In this document: positions 25,700-36,784 of the stretch, piece after piece
Layout: the number at the start of each line of letters is the position of its first letter
How positions within the stretch are numbered: the stretch's first letter is position 1
Assembly: GCA_022578965.1 (NCBI GenBank)
Contig: MU400731.1
Span: 1-64,000 of the forward strand
Direction: 5' to 3'
DNA: 64,000 nt
Source: Xylaria sp. FL1777
Lineage: Eukaryota; Ascomycota; Sordariomycetes; Xylariales; Xylariaceae
Made by a program: the position numbers and the translations under genes
Notes under the pieces: model-generated
Told to the model about the DNA's origin: nothing
Seen by the model: only the letters and a program-made list of their open reading frames with translations
Databases searched by the model: none

Positions 25700-26514
25700 C
25701 TATTGGTTGTAATGACGATCAACAATATCTTCAAGAAGCTGTTGGGCCTCCGCCCTTTTAGTTGAAGAGTAGGTATGTCTAGACTTAAAAGAGCTACTAT
25801 CATATCCGGCCACAATGGTGTTGTATTCGGAGATGATTTCCATTCCTGCGTGATATAAGCTGCCCATATTCGAATTTCTAGCGCCATATTGTGCGCAGCT
25901 CTCGAAATACGGAATAAAGTCAGAAATGTTGTGAGAAAGTCTGTCAGCAAGGTCCTTGATTTTGCCGGGTGTGGGGTAGTCTTCTTTATTGTCTTTGATC
26001 CATCTCGCGAATCTGGAGATGGACGGAGAGTGGTGCGGAGGGGCCACACGCTGATTTCGATGGGACAATTCAACCCGATGTTCCAAGCGATGTTTTTTAT
26101 GGGATAATTCAAACCGATTTTCCAAGCGATGTTTTTGATCCTTCCAGCATTCATCTGATTTCCCTTGGGTGACTATAGCATCATAGGGAGCCAGGGCTTG
26201 TTCATTCCTCTAGAAATAACTAAGTGTTAGTCTTACCATATTTATTGAGACTCAGATTGGACTTACATCATATACTTCAACAAGTTGACCATAATCGTTA
26301 TTCACGAGATATTCCGGGGATGATTGCTCGGCCTGCCAATGTTATACAAGAAAAGATATTAGTAACCTCCCTTTTAAACTTCCTATCCTCCCGGAAATGA
26401 TCGTACGTAGTGATGGTCCTCACGGTAATGAACTACATCTTGAGATGAGTGCTTTGAGTGTCTATGACGATGAGGTAGCCGCTCGATATATGGTTTCTCC
26501 GAATGTCGACCCAT
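25700..26514 (-). CDS. Uncharacterised 227-aa protein, three exons
   Basis: The function is not recognised. Exons on the minus strand are 26514-26407, 26332-26267 and 26209-25700. Both introns (74 and 57 nt) have good signals: GTACGA...TTACTAATATC...GGCAG and GTAAGT...ACTAAC...CTAG. Joining them gives one open frame from ATG to stop with 36 + 22 + 169 codons. The protein is charged and His-rich at the start. Around residue 80 it has a 13-residue near repeat (HRLENRFELSHKK / HRLEHRVELSHRN). A C-terminal part from about 115 to 227 looks globular (RWIKDNKEDYPTP...). There is no signal peptide or membrane segment. It is the first gene next to the AT-rich block, which often marks accessory or fast-evolving genes. 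Exon structure is fairly sure; the product is not. Confidence 0.65.
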
Positions 26515-27794
26515 TGGCAAGATTGTTAAATATATAGTTCTAACGCTGTTTCGTCGAAGTGAGAAAGAATAGGAAAGAAGCAGAACAGGTTGGTACCCAG
26601 GATGTATAAATACATATATTCCAATCCCTTTGTTGGAAAGTGCAAAAATTTAGTAGTACGTTATAAATAATTCATATTAGCAGATAAAAGATGAAAGATG
26701 CAAGGGAGTCGCATGCTACTAAAGGGGTTCCTAGTGATTGAGGTAACATCAAGCATAGTTATCACTTCTAGGTGCGATTATATAAGGAGGGCAGCTATCC
26801 CTTGGAAGATCATAGCTACTTAACTTAAGAAACACGACCTATAACGAATTAAATTGAAGTGCCCACTAGGATTCAAAACACTCAGTGTTATACTTCTTGT
26901 GAAACTACCATATGACAAATAGCTTTTAGATGCGGAAACGATATCACATGGGCTGATATGGTTCTCTGCAAGAATAAATGTAGGCAGTATTAGTCTTGGT
27001 TGATATCGGAGATGAAGGGAGGAGTACAATTCTCGATAATCGAATATAAATTTGCATTGTACTTTTATTGTAAGCCTATATTTATTAGTCTTTGACAATA
27101 CGGAGTTCTAGCAAAGCGAGAGAATGATTGTTGACTATGGTGGGTTTTTTTATCTTGCTTTGTTTGTTTTGGTTGTTTGTGATGACGACCTTGACCTCGG
27201 TAAGCACACTAGAAAAATATCGAGTCCTCTCCCTTGTTCTGTGTGCAACCCTTGATTAGCAACTAAAGGGGTTAGCTCGTTTTGGAAAAGGTTTCCTTTA
27301 GAATCTAGCGACGTTGCTTACTTTGCTAGTTGTGCAGACATAAATGTTATAAGGATAGGTATGCTAAATGTCTGTTAAGGAAGCAATCCATTATATATTT
27401 GGGATGTCAAGCTTGCCAAGCAGTTCCCAGTCGCCTAGACGCCTGGCGCCATACCTTCATAAAAAGCAAGCAGTCAGGTCTCCTTTAAGTAGATTTGGAA
27501 AAGGAGCGGTAGCCTAGGTGCTGCTATTAGATGATATTAGTTCCGGGAGCAGAGAAAAAGTTAAAGGGTAAATAATTGGCGGTTGTTTAAGGTATCAATC
27601 TTCAAGGTTTGGTACGCCCCTGAAGAAGCCTCGGTATCGTATTCGCTAAGATTATGTACAAGATAGTGGGCGGGGTCCTTAGTCACTCACTCTTAACACG
27701 TTCAATTCGTCAATAATGGACCTCTTTTTATGCCTCCCTAGATACCTCCTTAAGTATTTTCAAGCGCTCAGAGCGCACACAGATCTGCTGCGAT
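26515..27794. other. Intergenic region between divergent genes
   Basis: This is the shared upstream region of the uncharacterised minus-strand gene and the AYR1-like gene. A 92-codon open frame on the minus strand (26820-27098) has no recognisable domain or splice context and is not called. A TATAAATA lies near 26606 on the plus strand, far from either start. Otherwise nothing specific is seen. Confidence 0.5.
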
Positions 27795-29123
27795 ATGACG
27801 GGACCTAAGCCAGACCAGAAGACGGTGCTTGTGACCGGGTACGGAGACATTAGCTATGTTACTCAGGATTGATATCACTCCCTACTAAGCGCCCCAGTAT
27901 ATCTTCGCAAATCCCGCTAACGGACATCCATCGATTGTAGCTGTACGCCGGGAGGCATCGGCCATAGCTTATGTCTTGAATATCATAGGCAAGGTGAATT
28001 CTACTCGATCAACTCACATAGACAACTCATTATTTAGGAAGATCGCTTCATTGACTAGGTGCTGCCAGGACTGCATGTCATCGCCACCGCGCGTCGGCCT
28101 GAAGTCATCGCAGACTTGGCCGAGTTGGGTATGAGCGTCGTGGCGCTGGACGTTACCGACGCCGAGAGCATCAAGAAATGTCACGACGAGGTCGCCAAAA
28201 TCAATGGCGGTAAGCTAGACATCCTCGTGAACAACGCGTGAGTGGCCTGCTATACCCCAGCCAATGACCACGAGAGTGAAGAGGAGCACTCGCTATGTAT
28301 GCGATGTGAATACTCAACGAGTTGTGACAGGGGCCGCACGCACACGCATCCAGCGCTCGACATATCGCTCCCCGATGTTCGCGCGACGTTTGAAACGAAC
28401 GTCTTCTCCATCATGGCCATGGTTCAAGCCTTCATCGACCAACTGGCTGCTGCGAAGGGCTTGATCATCAATATCTCGTCGCTCTCCTCCATCACGCCGT
28501 ATCTTTTCGGATCCGTCTACTGTGCCAGCAAGGCTGCCGTCAGCGCCTATTCTCGTACGCTGCGCATGGAACTCGCCCCCCTCGGCGTGCGCGTTAGTAA
28601 GTAGTCCTCCGAGTCAATCCGCCCAGTGTCAAGAACACCCACGCTCCTCTTCGGCCAAGAAAAAGCTCTCGGGAGCTTCCTGGCCTTTCAAGGGCACCCA
28701 CTCAGAGGTCCTGCTATATGGCAATAGCTAACTCCAGCCGTTATAGTGGTATCGATGACGGGGACAGTGAAGAGTAACACGGCGAGCCAGACTCATCGTG
28801 TTCTGCCCGAGAATAGCGTTTATCAGAGGGTCAAACACATTTTTGAGTGGCGGCTCGTGTTCAGCCAGAATAATAACACGATGGATACCACCACCTTTGC
28901 CAAGAGACTGGTCACAGACTCACTTCGGCCGGAAAGGCCAGGGTGGTTGCGCAGTCTGTTTGGACGACCAGATTGGTTTTGGTATGGTGGGCTAGCTCGG
29001 TCGGCATGGTACGGACACACTCTCGGCGAATGGCTCATTGATGCAACATGCTGGAACAAGTTCCGCATGCCAGAGGTCATGAAGCTTATTGGGGAGGATC
29101 CAGCGCACAAGAAGCAAAAGTAG
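27795..29123 (+). CDS. AYR1-like NADPH-dependent 1-acyldihydroxyacetone-phosphate reductase (SDR family)
   Basis: This short-chain dehydrogenase is of the fungal AYR1 type, which reduces 1-acyl-DHAP in ether-lipid and phosphatidate synthesis at the ER or lipid droplets. Exons are 27795-27838, 27941-27993, 28069-28237, 28331-28596 and 28747-29123, joined in frame to 302 aa. Seen in the product: the NADP-binding TGCTPGGIG near residue 14, NNAG near 87, the catalytic Ser in INISS and the YCASK Tyr/Lys pair near 152-156. Length is close to the family norm (~290). The acceptor of intron 2 is the second AG (CCAG), since the nearer CTAG breaks the frame. Intron 4 is long (150 nt). SDRs are broad, so the exact substrate is inferred from similarity to AYR1. 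The reading frame is intact, with no sign of decay. Confidence 0.85.
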
Positions 29124-29418
29124 CCAAATTCTGCACTTTTTTGGTGTTCTGTGACGCATGTTTTATGTGTGTAGCGTATGTATATCAATAAGCGAACATG
29201 AATCGATATCCCACAACCCCGGCTTATTCCAGGTCGCTGATTCAATGCTTTCGAAGTTCTAGATAGGTCTACGATGGGTTGTCCTTTACCTCTTGCTCGG
29301 TTCTTTAAGCTTCTTGATATATCATGCATTTATTGATGAGCGGTTTAAGATATGGCTATATGATCTGAACTGTCTATATTATATCAATACGCTTATCTTC
29401 CAGACGTACTAGATTTGT

Positions 29419-31992
29419 TCACTCAACGGCTCTCCATCGCCGCTCCAACTCGTCGGCAACGTGTGCCGGCGACCCAAGTATATCATTGCCAATAGCAGTC
29501 GCCTGCCGCCCGTATTCTGCACCCTTGATTTGCATATGGTTGTAGTGGCCATACCCGATCGCTGCACTACCCGAGGTCTGCTCTAGTGGGAGCGTATTTT
29601 GCCACAAGTTCCCGGACCATGTGTAGAACATGCTATTGTTTAGTGCCGTGCTTTGCTGCAGGATCTTTATTCGTATGTCGGTCATGATCTTCCTTGCTCG
29701 CGGCATCGTCTCAGACCACACAGCTCGTCGCTGCACGCTATACTCAAGCAGCGGCGTCGGGTCCGGCGGATCTGAGGCGCAGGCTGCGAGATATAGCTGC
29801 CGCATTCGCTGACTGTACATCTCGCACATGACGCCGCCTGCGACCTGGGTGCCCTGATGCGGCATTGCGTTTGCTAGCGTGGTACCACGGATGAATTCAT
29901 GATGACACTCAGAACAGATCGTGCACTCTTTCCAGCCAAACCAGCGCGCATTCTCGACGTAAGTGTCCCGACGGCATTCAGGCATGAACGCATATTCCTT
30001 AATGAACTCCTCAAGAGGCACCGGGTCTTGCTTGTATACCATCTCTAGGAGCCTGTTCATGTACACGGGGAATCGTGCGATGGCAGGATTGAAATTACAT
30101 GTTATACTGCTCTCAGGAGGGATGCTGTCCTTGAGCTTGAAATGCTCGTGGATACCCATGGGCACGACAAGCGTAACGAAACAAGCTGCGCATATCTCGA
30201 AGCCATTCGGGTCAGACTGTAACGTATACCACACACCATTCTGCATCTTACTCTTGCATATAGGCGAGCGGTTAACAGCCTCCATCGCCTTCCAAAATAA
30301 CTCGGAATTATTCGTGTCTAGCGTCCGGGCCGCGAGGGCTCGGACGTTGAATTGCCTCCCGAAGTAGCAGCTTACTGAGACACCACAGAGTTTGACTAAG
30401 TTGTCGCCCGCGTCTTTCCACTGGCTGCTCAGTCCAGTAAGAAGAACGTAGTCGCAGTAGCAGGCCGCGCAGATGAGTAGACCCTGCGGCCCGCCGGTAG
30501 GCGTGAACCATTTCTTGCCGTCCGGATATTCCGTTTTCTCTCCTGGGCAAGGCTTGAGCGACATGCGGGCTGCTACACCCTGAACGAAGGACGGCCAATC
30601 GTTAGTCGAAGCCCTGACCTTGTACTCTCTCTGTATGTACGGCACCACTATGTCACACGACCACGTTTGGTCTGCCTCGTGCTGAATAGTATTGGGTTGG
30701 AAGTGGTCTACCCCGAATTTGGGATGCGAGAGGATAAGGTCCTCGTAGCAGGCCTGGCAAACCACCATGGCAGGGATGTCATTGTTCCTCGTCCGATACC
30801 ATTTGATCCCGGAATTACCCTTCACTCCGCCCTGGCCTACACAGTCTGGTATGGTCGGTCGGAGGATCAAGTACTCGACTGCGCTGTCAAGCGAGCCGCT
30901 CGAAAGAGCGAGCTTCCAGAGACAGTCTTTTAGACGTGGACTATTGAATCCACATGCCCGAGGCTTGCCGTCGTCCCAGAATGTACCATTAAACTCGGAC
31001 GCGAATTCAGAGCTGCGGATGTGATTTTCATAACAGTTCATGCAGATGGGAAATTCTGGTGCTCGGCGATGCGTATACCATGTGGCGGCGAACGTAACAT
31101 TAGTAGATATACACTCCTTGGCCACAGTATGAGAGTGTGTCGGGGGCGTGATTGACGCATCATTAGTTGGCGATTGAGCACCTGGTGACTTCTGTATCGG
31201 GGGAGGAATATTTTCCGAGGTGGATGGGGCCGGGTTCGAGGGTTGCTGAGGTGAGTACGAGGGCGTTACCTCACTAGAATTTTCCAGTCGCATAGTTTGG
31301 AAAGTCTCGTTCATCACCGTAATATCATTATTAACTATAGCATGACCGCCTTCCTGCACGATATTAGATTTCCCAGCCAGGTTGACATCAACGTTATAAG
31401 AATTCATATTAGTCGTAGAACCTTCCGTGCTATCCGATTGCCTCGGTAGAGAGGCGTTTTGTGTGGGAAATGGCTGCTGGGCCGTACTTTGCACCTGAGC
31501 TATTTGAGTACATGTTCCCGGAGAGCTCGAACTTTGTGACAGAGAGACAGTTGAAACTGCACCCGTATTGGGTATACCAACACCCAAAGGAGTTTGAGAG
31601 CTGCTGCTAGCCCCGGAGTGAACAGGCAAAGGAGGCGGAGGAGGTATCTTCCCACCCGGGAATAAGTGAGAAATATCAGCGTAGCCTGATGTCTGGTTTG
31701 TTGAGGTAGCGGGACCTTGGGGAGAATATTGATGATGTCCGCCGTATGTTGGTGTCGTCAACTGAGCAGGGATGGCGGGAAGACCATTCTGAGAGGGCGA
31801 GGTTGGAGCCTGAACACTGGTGCTGGCAACATGCTTCCGCTGAATTCTGATCGGCGGCCGGGGCGGAAGAGTAGGCCGAGGCACCGCGTCTGGCGTTGCT
31901 ATCAGATCATAGCCGCTATTCCGTGGTGGAAGCGGAGGAGACTCGGTAGCGTTCGGACTGGTGTGTGACCAGTAAGACATGTCGTCTGTCAC
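29419..31992 (-). CDS. 857-aa protein with five Cys-x2-Cys modules and a disordered N-terminus
   Basis: This is a single long exon convergent with the AYR1-like gene. Residues 1 to about 290 are Pro/Ser/Thr/Gln-rich and look disordered, with a PPPPPLP tract near 115. After that come five modules spaced about 95 residues apart, each with an aromatic pair (WY or WF) followed by C-x2-C and Y, F or H: ICMNCY (~317), VCQACY (~412), ICAACY (~508), ICAACF (~601) and ICSECH (~692). Each module also has further cysteines, so metal binding is plausible but not shown. The C-terminal 130 residues are conserved-looking and non-repetitive. No membrane segment is seen. Similar multi-module hypothetical proteins occur in Pezizomycotina, as I recall; no function is known to me. 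Confidence 0.85.
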   Translation of the reverse strand: MTDDMSYWSHTSPNATESPPLPPRNSGYDLIATPDAVPRPTLPPRPPIRIQRKHVASTSVQAPTSPSQNGLPAIPAQLTTPTYGGHHQYSPQGPATSTNQTSGYADISHLFPGGKIPPPPPLPVHSGASSSSQTPLGVGIPNTGAVSTVSLSQSSSSPGTCTQIAQVQSTAQQPFPTQNASLPRQSDSTEGSTTNMNSYNVDVNLAGKSNIVQEGGHAIVNNDITVMNETFQTMRLENSSEVTPSYSPQQPSNPAPSTSENIPPPIQKSPGAQSPTNDASITPPTHSHTVAKECISTNVTFAATWYTHRRAPEFPICMNCYENHIRSSEFASEFNGTFWDDGKPRACGFNSPRLKDCLWKLALSSGSLDSAVEYLILRPTIPDCVGQGGVKGNSGIKWYRTRNNDIPAMVVCQACYEDLILSHPKFGVDHFQPNTIQHEADQTWSCDIVVPYIQREYKVRASTNDWPSFVQGVAARMSLKPCPGEKTEYPDGKKWFTPTGGPQGLLICAACYCDYVLLTGLSSQWKDAGDNLVKLCGVSVSCYFGRQFNVRALAARTLDTNNSELFWKAMEAVNRSPICKSKMQNGVWYTLQSDPNGFEICAACFVTLVVPMGIHEHFKLKDSIPPESSITCNFNPAIARFPVYMNRLLEMVYKQDPVPLEEFIKEYAFMPECRRDTYVENARWFGWKECTICSECHHEFIRGTTLANAMPHQGTQVAGGVMCEMYSQRMRQLYLAACASDPPDPTPLLEYSVQRRAVWSETMPRARKIMTDIRIKILQQSTALNNSMFYTWSGNLWQNTLPLEQTSGSAAIGYGHYNHMQIKGAEYGRQATAIGNDILGSPAHVADELERRWRAVE

Positions 31993-33390
31993 TTGATAAC
32001 TACCCGATCTCGATTCCCAGGAGATTCCTCAGATGAGTTGTGGTGCTCTGGAAAACACCCGTCTCGTATTATTTTCAACATTGTTAAAGCCTGAAGAGGG
32101 GATTTCTCCGGAATAAAGACTCGCAAACTCAGCCGCAGCTTGGCACTCGGTTCATTAGCGTCTCGCACCGAGATTTAACGAATTTGTATGGCAACAACAT
32201 GCTATACCACTATACCACTTGCATCCAACACTTTATCCCATTGATAAAGTTTTCGGGGTGTTTGCGCGATTGACCATCGTAGCCAGCAGTCCAAGCTTCA
32301 TTGCCTTTCTATCAGCCGGGGAAATAATATGTGATTAGTAAGTATCAACTACTCCATCTGTGCTAGAGGATCAGGCCTAGAAGTCGCTAAAGATACGGGA
32401 TAAAAAGGAACAACTCAACTTCCTATACTGTTGCTGTCATTTCACAAGAATATGTCTTACGGGTACATCCCCGATGCGCTTATCACCGTTCTTACCAACT
32501 CCAAAGATGATTTGGGACTATATCCTTCTGCAGTCGTACCATGTGTCTTCGTATATGAGTGGACTAACGCATTTAACATAAATAGGCACGTATGCATGGT
32601 GACCTTTGTTGGTTCAGCCTCAATGTCGGTATTCACAAAAAGCAACTTTCCAAATATATTGTAGGTAGGACCGAGTGTACCGGTTGCTCAATCCAACGTT
32701 ACAATCTACCCCTGCAGCTCCAGCTTACCTAGGTACCGGTACCTGTTCCCCGTCGCACATGCGAACAGCCCGTGATTGATCTCCAAGATTCACTAACGCA
32801 GCGTGCCGCCAATAGTGTGAGCTAGGGTACCTAGACTTCACTGTCCATTTGGCAGTTCAGTGGAGTATAGATAAACTACCTACGCATAGGGTAGCATCCG
32901 ATTACTACCGCAAGCTCCCGTACTACTAGATCACTAGGTTACCTAGGTACGTCGTTACCATGATGTTCCTTGCAGGCCTGGGTCATCTGCTCGAGGTCAT
33001 CTGTCCGACGCAAACAGATGTCTCATGCATTACATATAAAAATATCGATCTATTGCATACATAGACAAGGGCAATCCTGGAACGGTGTAGGTGTTCGCAG
33101 TAAGGTAACACACGGCGAGTTTGGTCAGCAACGGGTGGAGGCTTCATTCACCTAGACCAATAAATGCTACCTCGGGAAACAATACCCTGTCCAACATTGC
33201 AACCTCGTGGCTCATTTCGCGATGGAATTGTAGTATATAATGAAATGTATAAATCCCACGGGCGGGGAAGCAGTTTTCCCAATGTTGTTGATCACTCTTC
33301 TCGACAGGCCTTTTGTCGTCTCCTCATTGGGCCAACAGTGAAAGGGAGTCAGCAGGATCAAATCAGAGCACCAGCAGCAGATTTCCCAAA
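31993..33390. other. Divergent promoter region, 1.4 kb
   Basis: This region lies between the Cys-module gene (minus) and the CBM9-like gene (plus). It contains two exact TACCTAGGTA palindromes (32726-32735 and 32940-32949) and a partial one near 32829. A TATATAATG-like element near 33233 is about 150 bp upstream of the CBM9-like start. Two short overlapping open frames at 32431-32664 are on opposite strands and are not supported as genes. Confidence 0.5.
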
Positions 33391-34086
33391 ATGAAACTCT
33401 GGACTAGCTTCCTCCTGTTCGTGGGCGCTCCCGTCTTTGGCTCCCAATGCCCAAGCTCCCAAGTACCATCTCTAGATGTTCCCTCCTGCGACAAGGGCAC
33501 AGGTAGTGTGCAATATGACAAGTCTGTCCCGAACGGAGAGAGCAAGTTTCCTCTCACTCAAGTTGATCTCTGTTACACCGACAGTGATATCAAGATCACA
33601 TTCACCGCTTTCGAGGAGGTAAACTACTTCTACAATGCGAGTCAAACCACCAACGACCCCATTTACGAATACGAGGTGATGGAAGCATTTATCTACCATG
33701 GCACCAACGACCCTAAGACCTACCTCGAGTTCGAGGTGAGCCCCAATAATATCACCTGGCAAGCCTTCATCTACAACCCGTCCAAAGTACGAGCCAGCGG
33801 TACGCCCTTCGATAACGGCCAATTCACAACTCCCATTGTCGATGGGCTGGTCACAAGCACTGCGCTAGACAGGGACGCGGGCACTTGGGTCTCAAACGCC
33901 AGCATTCCCCTGGGTCTTTTCAGCGTCGACGACGGGGAGGCCAAGGGAACGAAATGGCGAATGAATTTCTTCCGTACGGTCGTAGCACCCGATACATTTC
34001 CGGATCAAGGCCTGGGCGCGTGGAACCCAACAAATATGAGCAATTTCCATATGACGCCGTTTTTCGGAAACGTATTCTTCGTCTAA
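33391..34086 (+). CDS. Secreted CBM9-like carbohydrate-binding protein
   Basis: This is a single exon of 231 aa. The chosen ATG (33391) follows AAA and gives a clear signal peptide (MKLWTSFLLFVGAPVFG, cleavage near residue 17). An upstream in-frame extension would bury that signal. The mature part has the all-beta pattern of the family-9-like carbohydrate-binding domain: the opening SLDVPSCDKG, VDLCYTDSDIKITFTAFEE in the first third, YEYEVMEAFI and YLEFEVSPNNITW in the middle, and a closing WNPTNMSNFHMTPFFGNVFF. Several NxT/S sites suggest glycosylation. It likely binds polysaccharide outside the cell; no catalytic domain is attached. The family call is from recalled similarity, and ligand is unknown. 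Confidence 0.8.
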   Translation: MKLWTSFLLFVGAPVFGSQCPSSQVPSLDVPSCDKGTGSVQYDKSVPNGESKFPLTQVDLCYTDSDIKITFTAFEEVNYFYNASQTTNDPIYEYEVMEAFIYHGTNDPKTYLEFEVSPNNITWQAFIYNPSKVRASGTPFDNGQFTTPIVDGLVTSTALDRDAGTWVSNASIPLGLFSVDDGEAKGTKWRMNFFRTVVAPDTFPDQGLGAWNPTNMSNFHMTPFFGNVFFV

Positions 34087-34624
34087 CTAGTCCGGATAAA
34101 TGAATTAATTATAGAAGCATGTTCAAAATGTGAAACCACCCAGCTAGTGCTTATGATCGATCACTATTACTTGACCCTATGTGAGCAGATACCAAATTCG
34201 ACATTTCGCTAAGTGCCGAAATTCCTGATTATTTATGTAATAAAATACTGAGTAGAAATCAGCGGTAAAGAACATTGCCATTATATTGTATTGTATTGGC
34301 TTCTGCTGAGTACAGTGTCTCGGGCTACTGAGGTATGAGATCCCTAAATCTAGCCAAATTAGTGTTTGACATCGACTGTAGTCTCATGCACAGCTGTCTG
34401 AGTATTCTAAGACGGGGAGAAATAATCAAAGTATCACCTCTAGAACCAGGTTGATTTTTCCCCCTTCTTTTCTTTTATTTTCTTCCTGACCTTTTTGTTG
34501 GGTGTATTTTGTCGTTTTCTTCCCTTTTGGCCCAATCGCAAGGATATCCAGCAATAGCATACATAGCACACCCCTCACGTCTACCCCTCTCAGTGGAGTA
34601 TCTCAATTCCTCGTTTCTCTCACC

Positions 34625-35992
34625 ATGCGCAAGGAATTAGGGATTGAAATGGCGAAAACCCAGTTAACCATACATACGTCCTCTCTTTTCGACTCGAGGA
34701 AAAAGAATTTTGCGTCTAATATCTCGATTGAGGTGGACACCAGCACGGGACTTATCACGAGAACATACGAACGTAGCCAGTCATTGCCCTATCAGAATGT
34801 CTCGGACTCAAATACCATTGACCTCCGCGGCTTGACCGTCATCCCGGGTCTGGTCGATGCCCACACGCACATATTCTTACACGGGTACTCCGAAACGCCA
34901 TCCATATACCAGATGCGCGATGAGAGTCTTGTTGAGAGAGTTGTGCGAGCGACAAACCATGCCAAAATCGCGCTAATGGCGGGCTTCACGACGTATCGCG
35001 ACCTAGGCACAGAGGGCTTGCGGGACGCAGATGTGCATTTCAGAGACACAATTAACCGGGGTATCATTCCCGGTCCCCGCATGTTCGTCGCGACTGAGTG
35101 TATCGCTTCAAGCGGGGGATATGAAATCAGGCATGAGAACAGTCTACCTGGCGTAGGCAATAGCATGCTCCGGATATCCGATCCGGCAGATGGCGTCTAC
35201 GGGGTTCGCGCAGCTGTGCGTCGGCGTATCGGCGCCGGAGCAGACGTCATCAAGTTCTATGCGGATTACGGGAAGCGCAGACTACGTTTCCCGGCTCAGA
35301 CTTGGCCGGGGGCAAAGCAAGTTCAATTTCCGCCTTCCGAAGTGGTCTTACCCGGGGGTGCAAACCCCATCTTCCCCCTATTCACCCAGGAGGAGATGGA
35401 AGCGATGGTGGCAGAGGCGAGGGCGAGCAGAGCCCCAATAGCTGCCCATGCCGCAAGCCCAGAGGCTGTGATCATGGCCGCGAAGGCTGGTGTGACGACC
35501 ATCGAGCATGGCGGCATACCCAGCGACGAGGCCTTAGAGGCAATGAAAGAGAACAAGACAATATTTCTTCCTACGCTGGCAGTGTACGACGAGCAGTTAC
35601 GACGGCGCGGCAACTATTCAGAAGGTGCCGAGAGAGAATTTCAACAACTTCTTGCACACACCAAGGCAGCGTATGACAAGGGTATCAAGCTTGCCTGCGG
35701 TGGCGATACGGGGGCCTTTCCTCACGGAGAGAACATACGCGAATTTGAGTTCATGATCGAAGCTGGTATCCCTCTCCTAGATGTCTTGCAGGCAGCAACA
35801 TTACATGGCTGGGAAGCTTGTGGGGGCGATCTCTGTGGTAGAAGGTTCGGTTCTATAGAGGAAGGTTATGCAGCAGATATTGTTGCCCTCAACGGCGACT
35901 TATCTCGGGATTTGAGTGCTCTGAAGCGAGTCAGTTTTGTAATGAAAGACGGCCAAGTCTACAAAAATAGCCGACGAGAGTCGACCATTTGA
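34625..35992 (+). CDS. Metal-dependent amidohydrolase (imidazolonepropionase/prolidase-like)
   Basis: This intronless gene encodes 455 aa from the ATG at 34625, chosen for its CACCATG context. The frame is open further upstream, and an internal ATG at 34649 (MAKTQ) is a second option. Hallmarks of the amidohydrolase TIM barrel are present: DAHTH near 78-82 for the first metal pair, VIKFY with the bridging Lys near 209, the His of AAHAAS near 273, the His of IEHGG near 294 and the metal Asp of CGGDTGA near 359. A closing beta-sandwich strand (ADIVALNGDL) is typical of the subgroup that includes Xaa-Pro dipeptidase-like and ochratoxinase-like enzymes. No signal peptide is evident with this start. 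All key residues are intact, so an active hydrolase is likely; its substrate cannot be read from sequence. Confidence 0.88.
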   Translation: MRKELGIEMAKTQLTIHTSSLFDSRKKNFASNISIEVDTSTGLITRTYERSQSLPYQNVSDSNTIDLRGLTVIPGLVDAHTHIFLHGYSETPSIYQMRDESLVERVVRATNHAKIALMAGFTTYRDLGTEGLRDADVHFRDTINRGIIPGPRMFVATECIASSGGYEIRHENSLPGVGNSMLRISDPADGVYGVRAAVRRRIGAGADVIKFYADYGKRRLRFPAQTWPGAKQVQFPPSEVVLPGGANPIFPLFTQEEMEAMVAEARASRAPIAAHAASPEAVIMAAKAGVTTIEHGGIPSDEALEAMKENKTIFLPTLAVYDEQLRRRGNYSEGAEREFQQLLAHTKAAYDKGIKLACGGDTGAFPHGENIREFEFMIEAGIPLLDVLQAATLHGWEACGGDLCGRRFGSIEEGYAADIVALNGDLSRDLSALKRVSFVMKDGQVYKNSRRESTI

Positions 35993-36784
35993 CGCTGATT
36001 ACTAGGCAGTTCAAAATTTTCTATTGAAATACTGGGTACACAGGTGAGTAGGTAGGTACCTAGGTATATAAGAAAGAATGCCGGGTGGCGCGGTCCGGGC
36101 TCGAACATGCCTCCTGTGAAAAAAAGAATCGAGGGCTTAAGGCGAACTCAACATCCCTTGACCGGAAAACGCTTGCTGCCTATGGCCCTGCCTCTGACAC
36201 AAGCATTGTTCCTGCCGACTACTTTACCACTCGGCCACGGAGGCGTGCGAGGGGAACGTCTGTTGAAGATGTGCCTGTGTGTTATCAATTATATGCTTGC
36301 TTGGTACTTGGGTACCTAATTTACACAGCTGTGGCAGGGCCGGTTATAAGTCATCCATGTACTTCACCCTACCTTTCCTTCCCACCTCTCCCCTCTCGAT
36401 CACGATGATGTTTTCAGGTACACACATCGGTATGAACTGGGAAAAGGAACCAACTAGCAAGCAGTCTGCATATTACATTTAATCTACCCTTTCCATGGCT
36501 ACACTTATTCCTCACGATGAAGGCGCTGCATAGCAATAGGATTCGCTCCTCCCTCAACTGAATTAGAAAGCTATCTGTTTACTTTTAATGAACCTTAGAA
36601 AGGTACGAAGGTGCCGAAGGTGCACATGTTTTAGTCAGGGCGAAGGCTGCTCTATCGACAACTGGTCAACATTGAGCGTTACAACCTACCAGTGACAAAC
36701 GAGGAGCATCAAAGACTAGTTCCTATCTACATTTAGAACCCATCATACTTTTAATCTCATTTTTCAATAGCTAAGGTTTCCGCC
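35993..36784. other. Intergenic region with a palindrome and a tRNA-like relic
   Basis: An exact TACCTAGGTA lies at 36057-36066. On the minus strand, a tRNA-type A box (TGGCCGAGTGG, 36238-36228) and a B-box-like TGTTCGAGCCC (about 36106-36096) are some 125 nt apart. The 5' GCCTCC pairs with a GGAGGC near 36108, but no T-stem folds, so a working tRNA is not called. The small open frames at 36085-36482 show no domain. Confidence 0.4.

Noticed and set aside
25690..26154. Longest open frame of the first gene (154 codons, minus)
   Set aside because: A different frame continues through two consensus introns to an upstream ATG; the longer one does not.
26820..27098. 92-codon minus-strand open frame
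   Set aside because: No domain, no splice partners, no composition signal.
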